Notes: generated by a model not told the origin, from the sequence alone. Positions 34,438 to 44,118 are shown, counted from the stretch's first letter. The stretch is DNA of 64,000 nt from JBBPYR01 sp038199755 (GCA_038199755.1 JBBPYR010000070.1:7783-71782); one strand, 5' to 3'. Translations and numbers: made by a program.

Positions 34438-35111
34438 TTCGCTGTCTCCTTTAGTTGATAGCCTGAGCCACGAATTGTCTGAATAACATCTGGTTCTCCT
34501 GCGGCACAGAGTTTGTTACGCAGATAGCGAATGTAGACATCAATCACATTCGAGAGATGCTCCGCGTCGTAATCCCACACATGCTCTGCAATCGTGGTTC
34601 GGCTGAGTACCTGTCTGGGGCGAGACATGAAAAATTCTAGTAACGCATACTCTTTACTAGAAAGCGTAATGCTTCTTTCACCACGACTTGCTTCATGGGT
34701 AGCCGTATCTAATGCAATATCCATGAAATGCAATACCGTTGTCTTCTCCGAACCATCACGACGCAAGAGCGCACGCACACGTGCTGCTAGCTCGCGAAAA
34801 GCAAATGGTTTCACTAGATAATCATCTGCTCCCAAATCAAGTCCTGTTACACGGTCATCAAGTTCTCCCAAAGCGGTAAGAAACAAAATGGGAGTCTTTG
34901 TCTGTTGTGCGCGTAGTTGTTTACAGACTTCAAATCCAGTTACGCCTGGCAGGAGCACATCGAGAATGATGAGATCATAGGGAATCAACGTGCCTAGCGA
35001 AATGGCATCTTCCCCATCATCGACAAGATCAACCGCATAATGGCAACTCTCCAGGCTGGTTTTCAGTGTTGGACCCAGAGTTGGGTGATCTTCCGCCACT
35101 AAAATGCGCAT
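34434..35111 (-). CDS. OmpR/PhoB-family response regulator (pair 2)
   Basis: 225 residues from the ATG at 35111 with GGAGGAAAC directly before; the frame to 35168 lacks a site. Receiver with AEDH, LIILDVLLPG (phospho-Asp near 51), DDYLVKPFAFRELA, then winged helix (SSKEYALLEFFM, NVIDVYIRYLRNKL). Closely similar to the regulator at 28998. Likely autoregulated through 35159-35190 and activates the lipoprotein/ABC operon through 35220-35251. Confidence 0.95.
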   Translation of the reverse strand: MRILVAEDHPTLGPTLKTSLESCHYAVDLVDDGEDAISLGTLIPYDLIILDVLLPGVTGFEVCKQLRAQQTKTPILFLTALGELDDRVTGLDLGADDYLVKPFAFRELAARVRALLRRDGSEKTTVLHFMDIALDTATHEASRGERSITLSSKEYALLEFFMSRPRQVLSRTTIAEHVWDYDAEHLSNVIDVYIRYLRNKLCAAGEPDVIQTIRGSGYQLKETAK

Positions 35112-35158
35112 GTTTCCTCCGCACTTCGTGCAATACAGTAGAACAGTAGCCAGCTTAC

Positions 35159-35190
35159 ACTCTAGCAAACCGAAATGAATCCATGATGAG
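35159..35190 (-). promoter_or_regulatory. OmpR-type box and -10 for pair 2 regulator
   Basis: On the minus strand CTCAT (plus 35186-35190), six bases, TTCAT (plus 35175-35179), then TAGAGT as -10 starting 15 bases after the second half-site (plus 35159-35164). Spacing is identical to the other three promoters described for these systems, with one base changed in the second half-site. Confidence 0.55.
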
Positions 35191-35219
35191 AAAGACTCTT
35201 CTTGGGATAGTAATAGCCA

Positions 35220-35251
35220 CTCATTCTCTTCTCATCTATGACTCCTATACT
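35220..35251 (+). promoter_or_regulatory. OmpR-type box and -10 for lipoprotein/ABC operon
   Basis: CTCAT at 35220-35224 and again at 35231-35235 (11-base spacing), then TATACT at 35246-35251, 15 bases after the start of the second half-site. The lipoprotein gene starts 38 bases later at 35289. Confidence 0.65.
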
Positions 35252-35288
35252 GATGCCTGACACACGAAATGTATAGGAGGTCTATTTT

Positions 35289-35954
35289 ATGCCTATGAGA
35301 AGAACAGGGGTTATCCCTCTTTTCCTACTACTGCTTTGTGCAGTTTTCTTTTATGGATGCGGTAGTGGCACTACCGCTACTACCACTCCTATTGGCTCTC
35401 AACCGTCGGCTGTTTCTACCGGAGGAGCAGGCAATCAGGCGTCTAACACACCTGCTGTTCAGCAAACAGCGGCACCGACCAGTGATGTACAAGTCGGGGA
35501 TATACCGGATACACAAGCATTTGTTCTCTATAGCTCCGAAGTTGGCGGGTACGCATTAGAGGTACCCGAAGGATGGGCACGGACGGCGACAGCAACGGAT
35601 GTCAGCTTCATAGATAAGTTTGATGGCGTACACGTCAGCGTCACAGCAGCAGCCTCTGCGCCAACCATAGACAATGCACGTACCCAACAGGCGGTGGCAT
35701 TACAGAACAACGGGCATGCTGTGCAGGATATTCAGATCAAGAGTACACAACTCAAGAATGGAAATGCGATCCTTCTCACGTTCACTTCAAATTCTGAACC
35801 CAATGCCGTAACGGGAAAACAAGTTCGCCAGCAAAACAACCAATACCTCTTCTTTAGAAATGGCAAGTTGGTAACGCTGACGCTGTGGGCACCGCTGGGT
35901 GCTGATAATGGTGACCAGTGGGCGCGTATGTCGAACAGTTTCAGGTGGGTATAA
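35289..35954 (+). CDS. secreted lipoprotein
   Basis: 221 residues; ATAGGAGG before the ATG. A signal peptide (MPMRRTGVIPLFLLLLCAVF) ends in a lipobox FYGC with Cys near residue 25. A low-complexity Thr/Ser/Ala/Gln linker follows, then a folded domain beginning GGYALEVPEGWARTATATDVSF that resembles PsbP/DUF1795-type domains seen next to ABC systems. Exported and lipid-anchored. First gene of a four-gene operon with the ABC/FtsX exporter; it might deliver or sense the substrate. Confidence 0.8.
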   Translation: MPMRRTGVIPLFLLLLCAVFFYGCGSGTTATTTPIGSQPSAVSTGGAGNQASNTPAVQQTAAPTSDVQVGDIPDTQAFVLYSSEVGGYALEVPEGWARTATATDVSFIDKFDGVHVSVTAAASAPTIDNARTQQAVALQNNGHAVQDIQIKSTQLKNGNAILLTFTSNSEPNAVTGKQVRQQNNQYLFFRNGKLVTLTLWAPLGADNGDQWARMSNSFRWV

Positions 35955-35955
35955 G

Positions 35956-36618
35956 ATGCAGTTACTCGAAGCGTTTGATCTCTACCGTTTTTATCACAGC
36001 GCAGAAGAAGAAACGTTGGCTCTGCGTGGGGTCAGCATGCATATTGCAGAAGGTGAGATTGTTGTTGTCATGGGACCGTCTGGGAGCGGAAAATCGACCT
36101 TGCTAGCTTGTCTCGCTGGCCTGGATGAGCCAGATGGAGGACATGTTGAGATACAGGGAAAACGCCTCACGCGCCGTCCTGAAGCAGAGCGTGCCAGTAT
36201 CCGCGCCGCGCAGATAGGGATACTCCTGCAAGCGGGCAATCTCTTTGAGCACCTCACCGTAGCCGCTAATATCCGTCTACAAATGTACCTGGCCCACAAA
36301 GTTGACGAAAAGCGACTCACCACCTTGCTTGATCGTGTTGGCTTAGCCAAACGTGGCGCAGCCTATCCTGCGCAACTTTCGGGCGGCGAGACAGCGCGAG
36401 CGGGCTTAGCGGTCGCGCTATCGACCGCACCGAAAGTGCTTCTGGCTGACGAACCGACGGGCGAAGTGGATGCGGAGACCGAACAGGATATTCTCCGGCT
36501 TTTAGAAAGCCGCCGCAAGGATGGTGATGGGACGTTGATCGTGACCCATAGCGACGCGCTAGCGGCATATGCGGACCGCGTTCTCCGTCTTTTTGATGGG
36601 AGGATCATCAGTGAGTGA
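35956..36618 (+). CDS. ABC transporter ATPase (MacB/LolD type) A
   Basis: 220 residues from the ATG at 35956, one base after the lipoprotein stop, with AGGTGGG upstream. Walker A GPSGSGKST near residue 39, signature LSGGETARAGLAVAL (family usually LSGGQ-x-QR), Walker B KVLLADEPTGEVDAET, and VTHSD as H-loop. The changed signature motif, with Glu-Thr-Ala in place of Gln-x-Gln, is unusual but still a signature. Overlaps the next ATPase gene by eight bases, suggesting a heterodimer. Confidence 0.9.
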   Translation: MQLLEAFDLYRFYHSAEEETLALRGVSMHIAEGEIVVVMGPSGSGKSTLLACLAGLDEPDGGHVEIQGKRLTRRPEAERASIRAAQIGILLQAGNLFEHLTVAANIRLQMYLAHKVDEKRLTTLLDRVGLAKRGAAYPAQLSGGETARAGLAVALSTAPKVLLADEPTGEVDAETEQDILRLLESRRKDGDGTLIVTHSDALAAYADRVLRLFDGRIISE

Positions 36619-37273
36619 GATACTTGTTTCCCTGGTAGCTGGAGGACGTACCTATACACATGGGGCGTTGTCTGTCGTTGCACTCACCTCGGCAACCTGC
36701 ACGATACAAGCGGGAGATCGCATCGCACTCGTAGGGCGTTCGGGAAGTGGAAAATCAACGCTAGTGCATTTGCTGGCAGGCCTTGATACACCAACAAGCG
36801 GAACAATCTCCTGGCCCGCACTAGGAGCATGTGAGACACTACGCCCAACAAAAATTGGCGTCGTCTTTCAAGCTCAGAGCCTCCTCCCTGCACTTACCGT
36901 GCTGGAAAACGTAGAATTACCGTTATTACTGGGGCAGATGAGCGCGCGCGAAGCACGCAAAGCGGCCCTGTATGCACTGGACCGGGTCCGACTTTCGGGA
37001 CTCGCTGAAAAGCTGCCAGAGGAGATTTCGGGTGGGCAAGCACAGCGTGTGGCGGTCGCACGAGCTATAGCATATCGTCCACAGCTCATTCTTGCGGATG
37101 AGCCAACGGGGCAACTTGATCATCCGAATGCGCAACACCTGTTTGATGTTCTGCTGGCCTCACTCGAAGGAACGGACACCGCGCTCGTGGTAGCAACACA
37201 CGACATGACGATCGCGCAACGGATGCGCACAATCTGGCATATGGAACATGGTATGCTGGGAGGGAATGGGTAA
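36611..37273 (+). CDS. ABC transporter ATPase (MacB/LolD type) B
   Basis: 220 residues from the GTG at 36611 (GGGAGG seven bases upstream); the frame opens at 36569 inside the previous gene. Walker A GRSGSGKST, standard signature ISGGQAQRVAVARA, Walker B LILADEPTGQLDHPN, H-loop VATHD. Together with ATPase A it should drive the FtsX-type permease that starts on its last base. Confidence 0.92.
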   Translation: MSEILVSLVAGGRTYTHGALSVVALTSATCTIQAGDRIALVGRSGSGKSTLVHLLAGLDTPTSGTISWPALGACETLRPTKIGVVFQAQSLLPALTVLENVELPLLLGQMSAREARKAALYALDRVRLSGLAEKLPEEISGGQAQRVAVARAIAYRPQLILADEPTGQLDHPNAQHLFDVLLASLEGTDTALVVATHDMTIAQRMRTIWHMEHGMLGGNG

Positions 37274-39933
37274 TGCTGACGGTATTATGGCTTAAGGGAC
37301 TCCTGCTGCGCCGTTCAGGACGTTTGCTAGGGACAATGATCGGTGTCTCACTCACCGTTGCCCTGCTGGCTTCTCTTGGAACGTTTATTGCTTCCAGCGC
37401 GGTTTCTATGACGCAGCGCGCTATTGCCGATGTGCCAGTAGATTGGCAGGTGCAGCTCTCTCCTGGAACTGACATAGCAAAGAGCACAGTTGCCGTAGGT
37501 CAATCCACGGCGTATACGGCTCTTGAGCAAGTGGGTTATGCAAATGTGGGCGGCTTTTCCGCAACCACGGGTACAACAACGCAGACAACGGGAGCTGGGA
37601 AAGTGGTTGGCATCAGTTCAACCTATCGGCAGCACTTTCCCGCCGAGTTGCGGTTGTTGATTGGTTCCTTTGATGGCGTCCTTGTTGCACAGCAGACAGC
37701 CTCTAATCTCCATGTCACCATTGGGGACAGCGTGATGATACAACGTTTGGGGCTTCCTACGACAAGTGTGAAAGTCGCAGGGATTGTCGACCTTCCCAAC
37801 GTCGATTCCTTTTTTCAAGCTGTGGGCATACCGGCGAATTCCGCGCCCCAAGCACCGCCAGATAACATATTGCTTCTACCCAACGAGAGCTGGCACCAAC
37901 TCTTCGATGCCCAGGCTGGTGTTCGACCCGACTCTATCCGCACGCAACTGCATGTGCGTATCGCCCATACGTTACCCTCTAATCCCAATGATGCCTATCT
38001 GACGGTGCTACAACAGGCGAACAATGTGGAAGCGCGCATTGCGGGTAGTGGTGTTGTTGGCAATAATCTCGCGGCGCGTTTAGACGGTGTGCGTAAAGAT
38101 GCTCTGTATGCGCAGGTGCTTTTTCTCTTCCTTGGTTTACCTGGTGTCGTCCTGGCGATCTTGCTCACGCTAGCTGTGGCGGCCTCTGGCGGCACACGCC
38201 ACCGCCAAGAGCAAGCCCTGCTTCGTGTGAGAGGCTCTTCACTCGGACAGGTACTACGATTAGAGACGACAGAAGCCCTTGTAGTGGGATGTGGTGGTGT
38301 GCTGCTTGGAATTGCTCTCACGTATCTCGTTGCGGCATTTATTACTCCTGTGGGGGTCTTTGTATCCACCACTACAGTGGTGTGGGTAGCAGGAGCAGCC
38401 CTAGTTGGTTTCGCGCTGGCGATGGTGGCGATACTCTATCCGACCTGGATGCAAACGCGACAAGCGACGGTGGTAGCGACACGAGCAGTACTGGGACGGA
38501 GAGCAGTTCCGCTTTGGCAGCGTGCCTATCTCGATATTGTTCTGCTGGCGATAGCCGCCATTCTGTATTGGCGGACCGCCAGTACTGGCTATCAGGTCGT
38601 GCTGGCTCCCGAGGGGGTTGCTAGCTCATCGGTGGCATACGAAACATTTCTTGCGCCCGCGGGTCTATGGATTGGCATAGCTTTGCTCACCATTCGTCTC
38701 TGGAATATCCTGCTTGTGCGGGGACGGAGGACCTTTGCAGGCATTTTACGTCCTATAGCGCACGGACTTTCCGGCGTGGTGGCAGCCTCTCTTGGGAGAC
38801 AAAGGGTGATGGTGACGCGAGGACTCGTGCTCGTCGCATTGGCTTTTTCGTTTGCCATCTCGACAGCCATCTTTAATACAACCTACAATACACAAGCACA
38901 GGTTGACGCCCAACTCACAAATGGAGCTGATGTCGCAGTAACAGGTTCCACCACCTCGCCAGCCAGTAGCAAGCTTGCTAACCTGAAAGCACTTCCCGGT
39001 GTGGTGGCAGTCCAACCAATGCAGCATCGCTTTGCCTATGTCGGAACTGACCTACAAGATATCTTTGGTATTGATGCCCTCCATATTGGCACTGCCGCTC
39101 CGCTTTCAAATGCCTTCTTCGGCAACCACAATGCGAAAGCAACGCTGGCAGCTCTAGCCGCACATCAGGATGGCGTTCTGGTTTCAGAAGAAACGGTGCT
39201 GAACTTTCAACTTCAGGTGGGTGATCAGCTCAATTTACGGATCCAAAATATGCAGGATCATCGCTATCACGTTGTTCCCTTCCACTTTCTTGGCGTTACG
39301 CGTGAGTTTCCTACGGCACCTAAAGATTCATTTTTGATCGTCAATAGTAGCTACTTGACTCAACAGAGTGGAACGGGCGCGGCAGAAGTCGTTTTGATGC
39401 GCACCAATGGGGATGTACAGGGCGTAACCAAACATGCCCAGGATGTGGTGAGTGACTTGGCAGGGGCCAGGGTAACGGATATTAGCTCAACACAGCGCGC
39501 CATCAGCTCTAGCCTCACAGCGGTTGACCTAAGAGGTCTTACTACCCTGGAGCTTGCCTTTGCCATCCTGTTTGTCGCTGGAGCAACAGGGCTGGTATTA
39601 GCCCTTGGTCTTGCTGAACGAAGGCGTACCTTTGCAATACTCAGCGCACTGGGAGCAAAGAGAAAGCACATGGATGCATTCCTGTGGAGCGAAGGGCTAG
39701 TGATTCAAATAGGAGGAGGCGTGATTGGTATTGCGTTAGGCGTGGGTGTGGCACAAATGCTTGTGAATCTGCTGACAGGTGTGTTCGATCCCGCACCAGA
39801 GGCACTCACTATCCCCTGGTTGTATCTCGCGGTACTCGTACTGGCAGCGGTAGCCTCTATGGTGCTGGCAATACTTGGGGCACAGATCACGGCAACTCGT
39901 TGTGCGCCGATGGAAGCACTGCGTGGCCTCTAG
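37273..39933 (+). CDS. FtsX-family ABC permease
   Basis: 886 residues. The start ATG shares one base with the ATPase stop (TAATG). N-terminal helix (GTMIGVSLTVALLASLGTFI), large extracellular domain, first FtsX block near residues 275-390 (LFLFLGLPGVVLAILLTLAV), a second extracellular domain near 540-740, and a second FtsX block at the C-terminus (LELAFAILFVAGATGLVLALGLAERRRTFAILSALGAKRKHMDAF). This two-module layout is usual for MacB/LolE-like mechanotransmitting exporters in Gram-positive-type and Chloroflexota genomes. Substrate unknown (peptide, antibiotic or lipoprotein). Confidence 0.92.
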   Translation: MLTVLWLKGLLLRRSGRLLGTMIGVSLTVALLASLGTFIASSAVSMTQRAIADVPVDWQVQLSPGTDIAKSTVAVGQSTAYTALEQVGYANVGGFSATTGTTTQTTGAGKVVGISSTYRQHFPAELRLLIGSFDGVLVAQQTASNLHVTIGDSVMIQRLGLPTTSVKVAGIVDLPNVDSFFQAVGIPANSAPQAPPDNILLLPNESWHQLFDAQAGVRPDSIRTQLHVRIAHTLPSNPNDAYLTVLQQANNVEARIAGSGVVGNNLAARLDGVRKDALYAQVLFLFLGLPGVVLAILLTLAVAASGGTRHRQEQALLRVRGSSLGQVLRLETTEALVVGCGGVLLGIALTYLVAAFITPVGVFVSTTTVVWVAGAALVGFALAMVAILYPTWMQTRQATVVATRAVLGRRAVPLWQRAYLDIVLLAIAAILYWRTASTGYQVVLAPEGVASSSVAYETFLAPAGLWIGIALLTIRLWNILLVRGRRTFAGILRPIAHGLSGVVAASLGRQRVMVTRGLVLVALAFSFAISTAIFNTTYNTQAQVDAQLTNGADVAVTGSTTSPASSKLANLKALPGVVAVQPMQHRFAYVGTDLQDIFGIDALHIGTAAPLSNAFFGNHNAKATLAALAAHQDGVLVSEETVLNFQLQVGDQLNLRIQNMQDHRYHVVPFHFLGVTREFPTAPKDSFLIVNSSYLTQQSGTGAAEVVLMRTNGDVQGVTKHAQDVVSDLAGARVTDISSTQRAISSSLTAVDLRGLTTLELAFAILFVAGATGLVLALGLAERRRTFAILSALGAKRKHMDAFLWSEGLVIQIGGGVIGIALGVGVAQMLVNLLTGVFDPAPEALTIPWLYLAVLVLAAVASMVLAILGAQITATRCAPMEALRGL

Positions 39934-40081
39934 TCCTACCTATGAGTCATTCCGGATTCGATACCGCTGGCGGGCTCCTTCTCTTTGTACGGATTTGGAG
40001 GGGACTCGATGCCATCAAGATTGAACGAAGAAGTTCGCCGCAGTACCGAATTCGATTCTCTTAATCCCTCTTTGTGAGCAT

Positions 40082-40562
40082 ACTGGGTCAGCCGTGGCGC
40101 GGCGGGCGAGTCGGCCCAGCCGTCCGGCGAGCGTTGTCAGCGTGGCCTCGTCGCGTTTGCCCAGCGACACGGCTTTTCGGGACGGTGAAAGGCGAAGACG
40201 CGCCGACTACACGGCTCTGGGTCAAGATGGTTGGTGAAGCGCGTCTCGATGCCCGTCGTGTCATAGCTAAAAGGCAGTTTCGCGCGCTCCGTGGGAAGAA
40301 TAGCTGGCAGGCTCGTCAGATATTTCTCGCTTTGTTCCTCCACGCCGATCAGCGTCTGGCCGACCTTCTTGGCCTCGATCAACCCCACCGCTTCTTCGTT
40401 GACGAACAGCAGGTAGTCCGCTATGCCCGTTCCCAGCGAAAACTCGCGCACGGCAACACCCATTGCCGCGGTCAGATTCAACTCATTGCGGTCTTGTATC
40501 ACCCAGCCTGCTTGTCCCAGCAAGGCATCAATCGTCTTTCGGGCGCGCTCTTCAGGCTTCAT
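40082..40562 (-). pseudogene. hsdR: type I restriction HsdR remnant with internal deletion
   Basis: The N-terminal 125 residues, MKPEERARKTIDALLGQAGW, the nuclease core ADYLLFVNEEAVGLIEAKK and FAFHRPE, match the R subunit of type I restriction enzymes. At about 40173 the sequence passes, with a frame change, into AVSLGKRDEATLTTLAGRLGRLARR, which resembles the C-terminal region of the same subunit. The whole helicase motor is missing, so this is the scar of an internal deletion. No hsdM or hsdS lies near. GGAAG precedes the ATG. The C-terminal match is less certain than the N-terminal one. Confidence 0.75.
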
Positions 40563-40950
40563 CTTCCATCCGTTCTAGCCAATGCTGCTTGTTCGCAGTT
40601 TGCGCTTCTCAGTAGGCACTCCTGCAAATGATTGACACAACTGTTGCGCTAGTATAGCGTATTGGCACCAGTCTGAACAATTTCCGCCATGTTTCCCTGA
40701 AATCAATGCAAAAAGTTCTCCTAGTGTGACTGTCTTGATTGGTTCAAAAGTACGCTCATGCTACCCAATAGCTTGTTAAGCGGCGTCATCTCTTCTGGGT
40801 GCTAGCATGTCCGCTTGTGGGACTCGTTCTTGCCTTAAGCGCAGAAGGGTCAAGGCGGAGCGAGCGAGGGCAAAATGGTAGAAACACGATGGCATCGCGC
40901 TCCTCGTGCCGATGTCTGTCATGGACCATCGAGAGAGTTGGAGGAGATGT
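40563..40950. other. gene-free stretch
   Basis: Nothing recognisable on either strand apart from the ribosome binding site GGAGGAG (about 40940-40946) of the next gene. Confidence 0.45.
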
Positions 40951-41379
40951 ATGTCGCACGTCCAGGAAGAACCGTCTGTAAGCGATCGTACGGAAGCCAA
41001 AATTATTCTGATCGTCGACGATAATATGATTATGCGCGAGTATCTCGAACAGGTTCTTTCTGAAGAAACGTCTTATCAACTCGTGCTGGTCTCTAATGGT
41101 TTTGAAGCATTAAAACTGATAGGCAAGATGAAACCGAGCCTGTTTATTCTGGATTATTGGATGCCAGGAATGAATGGTATTGAACTGTATGATCGGCTTC
41201 ATGAGCAAAAAGAGTTCGAAAAGACTCCTGCCATCATGATCAGCGTCCATTTACCTAAACGTGAGCTCGCAGTACGCGCTCTTGTTGGCATACAGAATCC
41301 CTTTGAGCTCAGCGAACTGCTCACCACGATTGAAGCATTATTAGGGAACCAGGAGCCTCATCAACAGGAAACCCCATGA
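40951..41379 (+). CDS. stand-alone receiver-domain response regulator, conserved Lys missing
   Basis: 142 residues from the ATG at 40951. Receiver fold with acidic pair IVDDN (Asp23-Asp24), phospho-acceptor Asp68 in FILDYWMPGMNG, and Ser98 in AIMISVH. The last conserved element, normally Lys-Pro-Phe, is QNPF with Asn116 in the Lys position, and the preceding helix is short. This suggests altered signal output after phosphorylation. No output domain. 172 bases ahead of a PAS histidine kinase on the same strand, a likely partner. Confidence 0.88.
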   Translation: MSHVQEEPSVSDRTEAKIILIVDDNMIMREYLEQVLSEETSYQLVLVSNGFEALKLIGKMKPSLFILDYWMPGMNGIELYDRLHEQKEFEKTPAIMISVHLPKRELAVRALVGIQNPFELSELLTTIEALLGNQEPHQQETP

Positions 41380-41551
41380 CGCTGAACTCCTTTTCATAGC
41401 AGGTTCATTTCCTCTCATTGTGCAAACCTCCCCTTCCATTTCCCGTTTACGAGCTGTCTTTTCTGTGGTAAGATGCACTGTAATCAACGATCCTATCCAT
41501 ACTCTCACTACGTCTGGCATACTTCCTACGCGAGAAGAATGAGCTGTTGTT

Positions 41552-43066
41552 ATGGTGAAATCTGGGTCAAAGAAACCACATACCCGTTCTCACATCACCT
41601 CTTCGCTACAAGATCGTCGGCAAGAACGGGATCGTCACGTGAACGGGGAACGCTTCCGCTCTATCTGGGAACACGCCCTTGATGCTATGGCCCTTTCTGA
41701 TCCGCAAGGGCTCATTTTGATGACCAATCCCGCGTACCACCAACTCTACGGCTACTCATCCGAAGAAGTGAATGGCAAGAGCTTTGCTATTATTTTCCCA
41801 GAAGAGCAGCGCGCATGGGCTATCGAGGAATACCAGCGCACCTTTGCCAAGCCAGCCATCGAACCTACCGTTGAAAGCACGATTCGCCGCAAAGATGGAA
41901 CGGAGCGTGCGGTTGAGGTACGGTACCATTTTGTGCTTGAGAACGGGCAACGGAGCGCGATGGTTTCCATCGTGCGTGATATCACGGAGCAGAAACGGGT
42001 GCAGCAAGCGTTACAACGGATGCAACAGCGCGCGCAACGGCTGATGGAGTCCAATATCATCGGGGTCTTCATCGCGGATGAGGACACTATTCTCGAGAGC
42101 AATGATGCGTTTCTCGAGATCGTTGGGTACAGCAGAGATGATCTTCACCACGCAAAGATCCACTGGTTGACCATGACCCCACCCAAATATGCTCATCTGA
42201 GCCAGAAGGCACTGCAAGAGGTGCGAGAACGGGGAGTCTGTACCCCGTTTGAGAAGGAATATATCCGCAAAGATGGCAGAGCCGTGCCCATTCTGATCGG
42301 ATCGGCCCGCTTGCAGGAGGAGCCGCTGCAATGGGTGTGCTTTGTGCTGGATATTTCCGAGCGAAAAGCGCTTGAGCAACGCAAAGAGGAGTTTCTCAGT
42401 ATGGTCAGCCACGAACTGAAAACGCCGCTCTCCAACATCTGGATACTCACGCACTTACTCAGAAAGCAACTCACCGCCACGGGATTTCAGGATCCAGACC
42501 AGTACCTCACTCAGCTGGACACGCAAGCCAGACAGTTGATGAAGCTGCTCACTGATGTGTTGGAAGTGTCCCAATTGGAGGCGGGATATCTCCTGTACGC
42601 GGAAGAGCCGTTTGAGATGAATGCTCTGCTACAGGAGATCGTCACGACGCTCCAACAGGTCAGCCCCGACCACATGATTGTCGTCACTGGCACGGCGACG
42701 ACCCTCGTAACAGGAGATCGGGACCGCCTCGGTCAGGTGTTAACCAACCTGCTCACCAACGCTATTAAGTACTCGGTGGGGACGGGTACCATCGATGTCT
42801 TTCTTACTTCTACCGACGAGGTGCTGACGGTCAGCGTGCGTGATTATGGTATTGGCATTTCCCATGAGCAGCAGTCCAGGATATTTGAGCGGTTTTATCG
42901 GGCGCAAAGCGGTCAGCAAGGAAACTTTCCCGGCTTTGGCATGGGACTCTACATTTCTTCTGAGATCGTCAAGCGGCACGGTGGGCGCATCACCGTCGAG
43001 AGTGAAGAAGGAAAAGGCTCAATCTTCACCGTGATGCTTCCTGTTGGAAAAGGAACAGCACTGTAA
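41552..43066 (+). CDS. PAS-PAS soluble histidine kinase
   Basis: 504 residues without clear membrane helices, so probably cytosolic. PAS 1 about 45-155 (IWEHALDAMALSDPQGLILMT) and PAS 2 about 170-280 (MESNIIGVFIADEDTILESND), HisKA with phospho-His in FLSMVSHELKTPLSN near residue 290, and HATPase_c with LTNLLTNAIKYS, DYGIGIS, IFERFYRAQSG and GFGMGLYIS. The binding site before the ATG is weak and other starts near the N-terminus are possible. Signal might be redox, gas or light, but no cofactor residue is evident. Confidence 0.92.
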   Translation: MVKSGSKKPHTRSHITSSLQDRRQERDRHVNGERFRSIWEHALDAMALSDPQGLILMTNPAYHQLYGYSSEEVNGKSFAIIFPEEQRAWAIEEYQRTFAKPAIEPTVESTIRRKDGTERAVEVRYHFVLENGQRSAMVSIVRDITEQKRVQQALQRMQQRAQRLMESNIIGVFIADEDTILESNDAFLEIVGYSRDDLHHAKIHWLTMTPPKYAHLSQKALQEVRERGVCTPFEKEYIRKDGRAVPILIGSARLQEEPLQWVCFVLDISERKALEQRKEEFLSMVSHELKTPLSNIWILTHLLRKQLTATGFQDPDQYLTQLDTQARQLMKLLTDVLEVSQLEAGYLLYAEEPFEMNALLQEIVTTLQQVSPDHMIVVTGTATTLVTGDRDRLGQVLTNLLTNAIKYSVGTGTIDVFLTSTDEVLTVSVRDYGIGISHEQQSRIFERFYRAQSGQQGNFPGFGMGLYISSEIVKRHGGRITVESEEGKGSIFTVMLPVGKGTAL

Positions 43067-43120
43067 GCAGAGGCTGTTGTTGGAGAAGAACGCAGCTTGC
43101 CTGCCCAAAAGAGGTCCGCT

Positions 43121-43789
43121 TCACTCCCAGAGTGAAACAGCTTGTAATGCTGGCGATTGCGTTGTCTCATTCTTATCCACCAACCCTGAAATAGTTACCC
43201 CTAAGAGGCGCACCAACTTTGGATTTCCCTCAAGATGCGCCAACAATGTTCGCAGCACGGGCATCATCGCTTGAGCGTCTTGCAAGGGTTTAGTGAGCGT
43301 GATGGCACGGGTGATTTGTTCAAAGTCAGCGAATTTGACTTTGAGCGTGACCGTCTTTCCGGCGACCTGCATTTCGTGCAATCGCGTTTCCACCTGGCTT
43401 GCCAATTGCTCCAGAATGCGCATCATCTCCTCACGATCGCTGATATCGTGGAGGAGCGTCGTCTCTTTGCCAATCGATTTGCGCAGCCGCTCTGGTTCAA
43501 CCGCACGATGGTCTTCTCCGCGAACCAAATGGTAGAGTTGGTCACCATACTTGCCCAAAAGCGCATGCAGGCTGTCCTCGGAGAGGTGCCGCAGATCAGC
43601 ACCGGTGTGTATTCCTTGCGCTTCTAATTTCGCTGCGGTCACTTTACCCACCCCAAAGAACTTTGTGACGGGTAGTACAGCCAGGAACTGCTCAGCCTGT
43701 TCTGGTCGCACGACCGTCAAGCCGTCAGGCTTGTGGGTATCGCTGGCGATTTTGGCGACGAACTTGCAATAGGAGACGCCGATGGAGAT
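43121..43789 (-). pseudogene. dinB: 5'-truncated DNA polymerase IV (dinB) remnant
   Basis: The frame holds the C-terminal part of a Y-family polymerase: SIGVSYCKFVAKIASDTHKPDGL (end of palm), thumb with FFGVGKVTAAKLEAQGI, and little finger to residue about 195. Matching sequence begins abruptly at about 43789; the N-terminal 130-150 residues, including the catalytic Asp and Asp-Glu motifs, are absent. A TTG at 43720 could start a fragment, but no polymerase activity is possible. Confidence 0.85.
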
Positions 43790-44118
43790 TATGTGGAATA
43801 AGAAACAGGAGTATTTCTGAGTCAGAGTGAGGTAGGATTAGGATCACTGCAAAAATCTATTACAAAACAATTTGTTATATTTAAGGGTCTATGGGACATT
43901 GGAACAGAAAAGCGATTTAGGAGAAAGAAGTCCGCACGCGTCAGTTACCAACGAACCTCGCTCTCCCCTCATGTCTCGGGAACCACTTCGTTCGATGGGT
44001 TGGGACAACTGCTGTTCTCCACCTATATCACGCATTCGATTACGAGTCCAACGTGTACGTGTGGGCAGATTTCTGATGAGGCGATGTGGACACGAGATGT
44101 TGGATGAGGCAATGCGGC
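43790..44118. other. gene-free stretch between remnants
   Basis: Plus-strand frame 43872-44201 has no domain and overlaps the antisense ABC gene. Slightly AT-rich around 43850-43890. The break point of dinB is at its left edge. Confidence 0.4.

Noticed and set aside
34594..34821. Long antisense frames over the two-component genes
   Set aside because: They are shadows produced by codon bias of the real genes on the other strand.
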